Source: Helicobacteraceae bacterium
Lineage (GTDB): Bacteria; Campylobacterota; Campylobacteria; Campylobacterales; Sulfurimonadaceae
Length of the DNA: 5,834 nucleotides
Assembly (NCBI GenBank): GCA_030613795.1
Contig: JAUWLG010000096.1
Location: 1 to 5,834, forward strand
Reading direction: 5' to 3'
Under the pieces are notes generated by a model that saw nothing but the letters and a program-made list of their open reading frames with translations, was not told the DNA's origin and did not search any database. The position numbers and the translations under genes were made by a program. Each line of letters starts with the position of its first letter. Positions within the stretch are counted from its first letter, which is position 1. Below are positions 1 to 5,175 of this stretch, piece by piece.

Positions 1-975
1 CATCCAAACTACAAGATCGAAAAGGAAACCTACTATTTTCAGAAACATTACCCTATAGATTTTGTTGACATCAAGGGACAGGAGAATGCTAAACGTGCCG
101 CCTTGGTCAGTGCAAGCGGTCTGCACAATCTGCTTTTAGAAGGAAGCCCAGGGTGCGGTAAGTCGATGATCGCTAAACGCCTGCACTACATCTTGCCGCC
201 CGTCACCTCAGACGAGCTGCTTGACATTGCCAAACTTGACTCCCTAGACGGTGTTGAACCTCACTTTAGCCCACTTCGTCCATTTAGGTCACCTCATCAC
301 ACCTCGACACCGGCTTCCGTCTTTGGAGGCGGCAGCCACAAAGCACAGATAGGCGAAATTGGTTTGGCGCACAATGGAATTCTATTTTTTGATGAGCTTC
401 CACACTTCCAAAAAGTAGTTTTAGAAGCGCTTCGTGAGCCTCTCGAAGACAAAAAGATCCGGATTTCAAGAGTCAACACCAAGGTCGAATACCCTACCTC
501 ATTTCTGTTTGTAGCGGCCATGAACCCCTGCCCTTGTGGAAATCTTTTAAGTACTACACAAGACTGTCGCTGTTCAGAGCGTGAGATACAGCGATACAAA
601 AACCGCTTGTCAGACCCTTTTTTAGACCGAATAGACCTCTATGTCCAGATGCAAAACATCAATCCGGATGACAAATCCTCTTTCAGCTCAGAAGCCCTGC
701 ACAGACAGGTCCTGTATGCCCATAAACGTCAAATATCGCGAGGGCAGCACTGTCTCAACGGTCAGCTTGAAGATAGTGACATCGACAGATATTGTCTATT
801 AGAGAGCGAGGCAAAAGCCATTCTAGACCAAGCCATTATTCGCTATCAGCTCTCATTTCGCAGTATTAAAAAGATCCAAAAGGTGGCCCGCACTATTGCC
901 GACCTTGACAAGGCTTCAAACATCTCAAAAAGTCATCTGCTTGAGGCACTCAGCTATAGAAGGAGGGAGCAGTAG
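1..975 (+). CDS. comM: ComM/YifB family Mg-chelatase-like AAA+ ATPase, 5'-truncated by window edge
   Basis: The frame is open from base 1 and gives 324 residues ending at TAG 973-975. The TTG at 103 is internal, because recognisable family sequence (FVDIKGQENAKRAAL) precedes it. Visible in order are the Walker A GSPGCGKS (about residues 48-55 of the partial protein, bases 142-165), Walker B ILFFDEL (about 127-133), sensor-1 region FVAAMNPCPCG followed by a C-x-C pair, the SDPFLDRIDLYV arginine-finger segment, and a C-terminal Mg_chelatase_C domain (RSIKKIQKVARTIADL...HLLEALSYRR). Family members are about 500 residues, so the N-terminal ChlI/S5-like domain is missing only because of the window boundary. 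ComM is known as a hexameric branch-migration helicase that promotes integration of incoming DNA during natural transformation. The Mg-chelatase name reflects homology only. Nothing suggests a defect. It converges with the cytochrome gene after 50 bp, with no convincing terminator between them. Confidence 0.95.
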   Translation, partial: HPNYKIEKETYYFQKHYPIDFVDIKGQENAKRAALVSASGLHNLLLEGSPGCGKSMIAKRLHYILPPVTSDELLDIAKLDSLDGVEPHFSPLRPFRSPHHTSTPASVFGGGSHKAQIGEIGLAHNGILFFDELPHFQKVVLEALREPLEDKKIRISRVNTKVEYPTSFLFVAAMNPCPCGNLLSTTQDCRCSEREIQRYKNRLSDPFLDRIDLYVQMQNINPDDKSSFSSEALHRQVLYAHKRQISRGQHCLNGQLEDSDIDRYCLLESEAKAILDQAIIRYQLSFRSIKKIQKVARTIADLDKASNISKSHLLEALSYRRREQ

Positions 976-1025
976 CAGCAGCTATATACTGTCGTAAGAG
1001 TAGTGTTCAATAACCTATAAAGTTT

Positions 1026-2135
1026 TTAAAACTTGAATTTCATCTTTTTAAACACATGGAATTCAGTTGCAACTTTCTCATCTTCTAGGTTCAAAGATTT
1101 CAGTGCCTTAGGATTGACCAAATAGTATCCCAAGACAACATCAACGTTATCACCTTTTTGTAAGTTAAAGTCATATTTTACGCTTCTTTTTTCATTCGCT
1201 TGGATCATCGTGTCTTTAAGTGTTTTATCTGCTGCCCACGGCATAGCCGGTTTGCCATTTTTGCCAATAACACGTACAAAAGTCTCATCTTTCAGTGCTG
1301 TTGCCTTGCCTTCTCTTGTTACGTTAACTTTTAAAACAGCCAGACGAAGCGGATGAAGCAGCAGTGCGTGAGAAGTACGATTGTCGATGTTGATAATAAA
1401 GTTGTCAATATTTCGCAGCATTGAGATGTCGACATACTTCTCCAACATATCAGAGTGGAAATGCGTTCCGGCAAAACCATGAAAGGCGTGTTTTTTGGTA
1501 TCTTTGAAGGCAGAGACACTCCCCTCGACCTTTGGCATATGACAACTAACACAATTGGCACCGTCAAGCTCATTGTCGATGTTGGTCGAGCAGACATTAA
1601 GACCCCATTTGTTCTTTTTGTGCGAATGACAGCCTATACAGACATTCCCGTTTTGCATATGTTCATTGCCCTCAGTGATAATACCGTGATAAGGGGATTC
1701 TACATGCTCTTTGAGCGTACCAAAATACTTTTTTTCCTCTTTAGAGATGATGTTAATGTTGGATTTTCTATGCAGTTTGATGGATTCTATGCGGTGACAA
1801 TAGGCACAGCTGATACCCTCTTGATGCGTCTCATTTGCCATTTCAGGCAAAGCCTTCTGCCCCTTGGTCATCATCTTATCCAGGTTGTCAGCACCCGGGA
1901 TGTGACACTTGCCGCAACCGTAACGTTCCTGTTTTTTATGTTGAGGATGATTTGCCCAGACAGCATTATGAATAACATCTTTTTGCGGCGTAGAGTTAGC
2001 ATGCATCGAACCGTAAAATTCATCATAGATCTGCGTATGGCAGGCTTTACAATCTTCGCTTTTTGCAAATTTGTGGACACCGTCATTGGCAAAGAGAGCC
2101 AGGCTAAAAAAGAAGATAATCGATAGTTTTTTCAT
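1026..2135 (-). CDS. Secreted pentahaem c-type cytochrome (cytochrome c554-like multihaem protein)
   Basis: The 369-residue protein starts with a classic Sec signal peptide (MKK, then a hydrophobic stretch SIIFFFSLALFA, likely cleaved before NDG), so it should act in the periplasm. Five CxxCH haem c sites are visible: CKACH (29-33), CGKCH (74-78), CAYCH (110-114), CIGCH (166-170) and CVSCH (195-199), with many spare histidines as possible distal ligands. A lone Cys182 lies between sites four and five. After about residue 225 there is a haem-free, probably beta-rich domain (FIINIDNRTSHALLLHP and onward to the end). Such a domain is common at the C-terminus of multihaem cytochromes. The role is presumably electron transfer in anaerobic or sulfur/nitrogen respiration, but no substrate can be named: no reductase subunit or quinol-oxidising partner is adjacent. 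The ATG at 2133-2135 is fixed by the signal peptide. Its Shine-Dalgarno is poor (GCGAG about 7 nt upstream). A MITE-like element lies just upstream and may supply the promoter. Confidence 0.9.
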   Translation of the reverse strand: MKKLSIIFFFSLALFANDGVHKFAKSEDCKACHTQIYDEFYGSMHANSTPQKDVIHNAVWANHPQHKKQERYGCGKCHIPGADNLDKMMTKGQKALPEMANETHQEGISCAYCHRIESIKLHRKSNINIISKEEKKYFGTLKEHVESPYHGIITEGNEHMQNGNVCIGCHSHKKNKWGLNVCSTNIDNELDGANCVSCHMPKVEGSVSAFKDTKKHAFHGFAGTHFHSDMLEKYVDISMLRNIDNFIINIDNRTSHALLLHPLRLAVLKVNVTREGKATALKDETFVRVIGKNGKPAMPWAADKTLKDTMIQANEKRSVKYDFNLQKGDNVDVVLGYYLVNPKALKSLNLEDEKVATEFHVFKKMKFKF

Positions 2136-2151
2136 AATACTACTCGCTTTA

Positions 2152-2182
2152 GGACACTTCTAAAAACCCAATTCGGTCTCAG
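2152..2182 (+). repeat. Left terminal inverted repeat of the MITE-like element
   Basis: This arm begins GGACACTTCTAAAAACCC and ends GTCTCAG. It is the end nearest the cytochrome start codon, 16 bp away. It would form most of the cytochrome mRNA 5' leader if transcription starts in the element core. It differs from the other arm at three positions. Confidence 0.8.
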
Positions 2183-2205
2183 ATGCAAGAAGAGATGCGC
2201 CCTTT

Positions 2206-2230
2206 ATTATAGATTATTTAAATTATAACA
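2206..2230 (-). promoter_or_regulatory. Putative promoter(s) for the pentahaem cytochrome inside the MITE core
   Basis: On the minus strand, bases 2230-2222 read TGTTATAAT, a perfect extended -10 (TGnTATAAT), preceded by a T-run as is typical of Campylobacterota sigma-70 promoters. A second TATAAT lies at 2211-2206. Starts about 6-7 nt downstream would give leaders of roughly 60-80 nt containing the left inverted repeat. No -35 match is evident, which is normal in this phylum. AT-rich DNA makes chance matches common, so this rests on position and motif quality only. Confidence 0.45.
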
Positions 2231-2250
2231 AAAATAACATATGGGCACCG

Positions 2251-2281
2251 CTGAGACTGAATTTGGTTTTTAGAAGTGCCC
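2251..2281 (-). repeat. Right terminal inverted repeat of the MITE-like element
   Basis: Read on the minus strand, this arm begins GGGCACTTCTAAAAACCA and ends GTCTCAG. Its outer six bases (GGGCAC) are probably closer to the parental transposon end than those of the left arm. The TTA at 2282-2284 follows directly. Confidence 0.8.
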
Positions 2282-2389
2282 TTAAGGAAGATTCATGGCA
2301 AATGAGAAATGTCAAAATTTCTATTTTTTAGCTTGGATAGTCTTCTAAGTAAATTTCATAATATTTTAATGTATTTTATTTTGTTTATA

Positions 2390-2398
2390 TGATAATAT
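2390..2398 (+). promoter_or_regulatory. Putative extended -10 promoter of the ybjQ-ybjQ-M48 operon
   Basis: TGATAATAT fits the pattern TGn plus a -10 hexamer (TAATAT, 2393-2398). It follows a T-rich stretch (2371-2386) and lies about 34 bp before the GTG start, giving a leader of around 25-30 nt. No other gene lies upstream on this strand that could drive the operon, so a promoter is needed in this spacer. No operator-like dyad was seen next to it. Confidence 0.45.
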
Positions 2399-2420
2399 CA
2401 TTCCTGTAAATTATTTTGTT

Positions 2421-2426
2421 AAAGGA
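2421..2426 (+). promoter_or_regulatory. Shine-Dalgarno AAAGGA fixing the GTG start of the first YbjQ gene
   Basis: AAAGGA ends 5 nt before the GTG at 2432. The product begins with the expected YbjQ N-terminus. No in-frame ATG competes near the 5' end, so the GTG start is well supported. Confidence 0.7.
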
Positions 2427-2431
2427 ATACC

Positions 2432-2746
2432 GTGAATATTACAAATATAGAGTCTATCCCAGGAAAAACGATTGTAGAACATTTTGGAGTTGTCTCAGGC
2501 TCAACGGTTCGTGCTAAACATGTTGGTAGAGATATCATGGCCGGTTTTAAAAATGTTTTCGGCGGTGAGCTTAAAGGGTATACGGAACTCTTGGCAGAGT
2601 CAAGAGAAGAGGCCATGGAAAGAATGACAGAACAAGCAAAATCCTTAGGGGCAAATGCTATTGTCAATGTTCGTTTTTCTACCTCGTCCGTTGCGGCCGG
2701 TGCGGCTGAACTTTATGTCTACGGAACAGCTGTAAGTGTGCAATAA
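2432..2746 (+). CDS. YbjQ/UPF0145 family protein (soluble)
   Basis: This is a 104-residue protein with a GTG start and a length typical for the family (about 100-110). Family landmarks are a beta-rich N-terminus (TIVEHFGVVSGSTVRAKH), DIMAGFKNVFGGELKGYTELL with FGG at 43-45, the helix SREEAMERM, then AIVNVRFSTSS and a terminal YVYGTAVSV. There is no signal peptide or membrane segment, so it should be cytosolic. Databases often label the family 'heavy-metal-binding', but this copy has no cysteine and only two histidines (17 and 30), so the sequence gives no support for that role. It is the first gene of an operon: its TAA overlaps the next ATG by one base (TAATG). The next gene encodes a membrane-anchored protein with the same domain. 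The molecular function of YbjQ proteins is not established. Confidence 0.9.
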   Translation: MNITNIESIPGKTIVEHFGVVSGSTVRAKHVGRDIMAGFKNVFGGELKGYTELLAESREEAMERMTEQAKSLGANAIVNVRFSTSSVAAGAAELYVYGTAVSVQ

Positions 2747-3186
2747 TGATTGATTTAATCGTTTTTTTGACCCTGATAGCATTGGGCTACTTTGTCGGTT
2801 CTTATCTTGAGAAAAGGCACTACCGATCTATTCGCGAACGTGAAATCAAATATGCCTCGCTACCGACTATAATGCTCAAAAAGCCTCTGCATCCGGAGCG
2901 TGTTAAAGAGAGCCGTTTAGTCAATGGCAGTGTTGTCATCTCTATTGATTATTTTAAACGACTGATGGCCGCACTGAGAAATATTTTTGGCGGCAACATA
3001 ACCTCATACGAGAGTTTAATTGACCGTGCTCGTCGAGAAGCTGTTTTACGTATGAAAGAAAACGCAGAAGGTGCTGATGAGATCATTAACCTGCGTTTAG
3101 AGACCTCATCTATCTCTAAAAACGATCAAAAAGGCAGTATTGGAAGTGTTGAAGTCTTTGCTTACGGGACAGCCCTAACATATTGA
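2746..3186 (+). CDS. Membrane-anchored YbjQ-domain protein
   Basis: This 146-residue protein is about 40 longer than ordinary YbjQ proteins. The extra part is an N-terminal hydrophobic helix (about residues 3-20, IDLIVFLTLIALGYFVGS) followed by a basic stretch (EKRHYRSIREREIK), which predicts an Nin-Cout or signal-anchor segment with uncertain topology. The positive charges after the helix favour the domain staying in the cytoplasm. From about residue 53 it repeats the YbjQ pattern of the upstream gene: RNIFGGNITSYESLI (FGG 81-83), RREAVLRM, EIINLRLETSSI and VEVFAYGTAL. The loop between the last two blocks is longer and polar (SKNDQKGSIGS). There is no cysteine. The start overlaps the previous stop as TAATG and lacks a strong Shine-Dalgarno of its own, so translational coupling is likely. 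The protein looks like a divergent tandem duplicate recruited to the membrane, perhaps to work with the protease encoded next. That partnership is inferred from gene order only. Confidence 0.85.
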   Translation: MIDLIVFLTLIALGYFVGSYLEKRHYRSIREREIKYASLPTIMLKKPLHPERVKESRLVNGSVVISIDYFKRLMAALRNIFGGNITSYESLIDRARREAVLRMKENAEGADEIINLRLETSSISKNDQKGSIGSVEVFAYGTALTY

Positions 3187-3965
3187 AATTCAACACATCT
3201 CTTCCGGACGATACGGTAAACGTATCAAAACAGTCCCCGCTGTTTGACCTGTTATGGATGTTGGGCGGACTGTTTATCGGCATTACTCTCCTCTACGTCT
3301 CCTTTGGCATTGCTATTGAGTACGGTGTTAAGAGTATCTCCACCGAACGTGAAATAAGACTTTTCTCTTTTTTGCAGTCGGAACACAACAATACAGAAGC
3401 CCCTTCAGCAGAGCTGTTAACACTTAGAACCCTTCTTAACGAATCAGAAATATGTCGACAAAGCCCTTACAACTTTGTTGTCAATATTGTAGAAGATGAA
3501 ACAGTCAACGCTTTTGCGCTTCCAGGCGGAACGATCATTTTCAATCGCGGATTACTGAAAAATGTCCATTCTGAAAATGAGCTCTTTTTTGTTTTAGCCC
3601 ATGAGATAGGTCACTATAAAAACAGAGATCACCTTGAAGGAATCGGACGCACATTTACTACCATGATTATTGGCAACATGTTAGGATTTTCCGATATTTC
3701 TGACATTTTAAAAAATGCTATGGCACTCAGTGAAAGCCATTTTTCACAAACTCAAGAGAGTGAAGCAGATATTTACGCTGTTGAGTTGATGCACTGTTAT
3801 TACGGTCATGTCAGCGGTGCAACGGACTTCTTTGCACACCTGCCGGAAAATGACTCTTTTTCGCTTTACAGTTCTCATCCAGACATAGAAAAACGTATTC
3901 AAAACATTGAACGTCATATCAAAAAGCGTGGTTACACCGTAAAAAAGGATTTACGATCTTTATAG
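3183..3965 (+). CDS. Membrane-anchored M48 family zinc metalloprotease
   Basis: The protein has 260 residues. One hydrophobic segment (about 22-47, LLWMLGGLFIGITLLYVSFG) anchors it in the inner membrane. It has no lipobox and lacks the multiple helices of HtpX. The peptidase M48 core is complete: NAFALPGG (109-116), the zinc site HEIGH (140-144, with catalytic Glu141), the third-ligand motif ESEAD (192-196, Glu192 the likely zinc ligand) and the substrate-region motif SHPDIEKRI (231-239). All catalytic residues are present, so it should be an active protease, resembling BepA/YcaL/LoiP-type quality-control enzymes minus a TPR domain. The start is assigned to TTG 3183, which overlaps the previous stop by 4 nt. 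The frame has a stop at 3150-3152 and no other start before it. The first ATG (3258) would cut into the membrane helix. The gene ends 10 bp from the convergent rarA. Confidence 0.9.
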   Translation: MKFNTSLPDDTVNVSKQSPLFDLLWMLGGLFIGITLLYVSFGIAIEYGVKSISTEREIRLFSFLQSEHNNTEAPSAELLTLRTLLNESEICRQSPYNFVVNIVEDETVNAFALPGGTIIFNRGLLKNVHSENELFFVLAHEIGHYKNRDHLEGIGRTFTTMIIGNMLGFSDISDILKNAMALSESHFSQTQESEADIYAVELMHCYYGHVSGATDFFAHLPENDSFSLYSSHPDIEKRIQNIERHIKKRGYTVKKDLRSL

Positions 3966-3975
3966 ACAAACTTGC

Positions 3976-5175
3976 TTAGTTCGATAACGAACCATTTGTA
4001 TCGCGAATCATCTCTAACCACTCTCCCATCTTTTTTTCATAACCTATTGCTTTAAAGTCGACAAAATGCAGTGGCTGTGTTAAATAGTCCTGCTCTACCC
4101 AACCGCCAAAGTCATGCGGATAGAGATAGCCCTCATTTTGCTGTTGAATATTTTTAGGAATATCTATCAGTGTGCCCGAACGTACTGCCTGCTGTGCTGC
4201 ATTGATCGCCATATAAGCAGAGTTAGACTTCGGAGATGCACAGAGATAGATCACCGCTTGCGCCAAGATAATCCGTGATTCAGGGTAACCGATCATCTTG
4301 ACCGAGGTCATTGTAGAGGTACAAAGTGTCAGGGCTTGCGGGTTGGCATTGCCGACATCTTCACTGGCCAGGATCACCAAACGTCTGGCTATGAACTCTG
4401 GCGGTTCCCCACCTTCGATCAGACGTGCCAGATAGTAGATCGCTGCATCAGGGTCAGAACCGCGAATCGACTTGATCATGGCAGAAGCGAGGTCGTAATG
4501 CACACCGGCTTCTGAGCTGCCGCCGCTTTGGGCATTGGGGCGAAGAGAGTGCAGCATCTCCAAACTGATGTTTGTCTCTAAAACAGAAGCAAACTCCAAG
4601 AGTTTTAACATCCCTCTGGCATCACCGCCGCAAGAACGCAAAAGATACTCTCTTGCATCCTCTTTAACACTTAGGTTTTCAGATGCTAAGGCCTTATCCA
4701 ACAGTGTGTTAAGCGCCTCTATAGAGATAGGTTTCAGTTCAAAAAGCAGCGAACGTGAACGCATCGCAGCCGTGAGTGAGAAAAAAGGGTTTTCCGTCGA
4801 GGCACCGATGACTAACACACTGTTATTTTCCATAACCGGCAGTAACACCTCTTGCTGGTTCTTCGCCAGACGGTGTACCTCATCGATAAAGATAAGCGGT
4901 TTTTGCAAGGCGTTGGTGTATTGCTCAAAGATCTTGCGAAGCTGTTCTACTTTGAGAGAGGTGGCATTAAATTCATAAAAAGGGAGGTCCATCACCTTGG
5001 CGATGACACGGGCAATGGTAGTCTTGCCACAGCCGGGAGGACCGTAAAAGAAACTATGGCCCAGTTTACCCTCTTCACAGAGCCTCCGCAGAGGTGCATT
5101 GGTACTACAGAGCTTCTCTTGTCCTAAGACACTGTCAAAATCAGTAGGGCGTAATAGGTGGGTCAGATCAGCCAT
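3976..5175 (-). CDS. rarA: Replication-associated recombination protein A (RarA/MgsA), AAA+ ATPase
   Basis: The 399-residue protein is within the usual family range. It has Walker A GPPGCGKTT (45-53), Walker B LIFIDEVHR (94-102), sensor 1 GASTENPFF (124-132) and the AMRSRS arginine-finger segment (137-142). The family-specific C-terminal half follows, with KSIRGSDPDAAIYYLARLIEGGE, FIARRLVILASEDVGNANPQAL and the late YPHDFGGWVEQDYL block. RarA is a tetrameric clamp-loader-like ATPase, homologous to WRNIP1/Mgs1, that acts at stalled replication forks. It opens duplex ends and interacts with SSB through its DNA-binding tetramer. ATG 5173-5175 overlaps the upstream TAA by one base. AAGGA (5183-5179 on the minus strand) lies 3 nt before the ATG, inside the end of the upstream gene, so the two genes are probably co-transcribed and coupled. 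No key residue is missing. Confidence 0.97.
   Translation of the reverse strand: MADLTHLLRPTDFDSVLGQEKLCSTNAPLRRLCEEGKLGHSFFYGPPGCGKTTIARVIAKVMDLPFYEFNATSLKVEQLRKIFEQYTNALQKPLIFIDEVHRLAKNQQEVLLPVMENNSVLVIGASTENPFFSLTAAMRSRSLLFELKPISIEALNTLLDKALASENLSVKEDAREYLLRSCGGDARGMLKLLEFASVLETNISLEMLHSLRPNAQSGGSSEAGVHYDLASAMIKSIRGSDPDAAIYYLARLIEGGEPPEFIARRLVILASEDVGNANPQALTLCTSTMTSVKMIGYPESRIILAQAVIYLCASPKSNSAYMAINAAQQAVRSGTLIDIPKNIQQQNEGYLYPHDFGGWVEQDYLTQPLHFVDFKAIGYEKKMGEWLEMIRDTNGSLSN

Larger units (their letters stand above)
2152..2281. mobile_element. 130-bp MITE-like element with 31-bp terminal inverted repeats and TTA target duplication
   Basis: The ends 2152-2182 and 2251-2281 are inverted repeats of one another, matching at 28 of 31 positions, with mismatches at repeat positions 3, 18 and 24. 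The outer ends read GGACAC on the left and, inverted, GGGCAC on the right. The trinucleotide TTA directly flanks both sides (2149-2151 and 2282-2284), as expected for a 3-bp target-site duplication. The roughly 68-bp core is AT-rich and encodes no protein, so the element must have been moved by a transposase encoded elsewhere. A 3-bp duplication is known for some IS5-family subgroups (for example IS1031), so I infer an IS5-type parent, but I cannot name one. The alternative is a fortuitous large palindrome acting as an RNA hairpin. The flanking duplication and the sharp loss of identity at the ends favour transposition. Confidence 0.75.

Noticed and set aside
103..105. TTG as the start of the ComM protein
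   Set aside because: The frame is open to base 1 and the preceding 34 codons match the conserved region before Walker A, so the gene begins outside the window.
1020..1034. Palindrome AAGTTTT-T-AAAACTT at the 3' end of the cytochrome gene, between the two convergent genes
   Set aside because: The 7-bp arms have a single-base centre, so no stable hairpin loop can form without losing most of the AT-only stem. It is not convincing as a terminator.
1455..2126. Long plus-strand open frame (223 codons) opposite the cytochrome gene
   Set aside because: It is antisense to a gene with five haem motifs and a signal peptide, and its translation shows no recognisable domain. It is a shadow frame.
3940..3957. 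Small dyad CGTAAA-AAAGGA-TTTACG near the end of the M48 gene
   Set aside because: A 6-bp, mostly AT stem inside coding sequence with no following T-run on either strand. It is too weak to call a terminator for either convergent gene.
4535..5127. Plus-strand open frames opposite rarA
   Set aside because: rarA on the minus strand has complete family motifs throughout. The opposite frames are serine/arginine-rich shadow translations without a domain.
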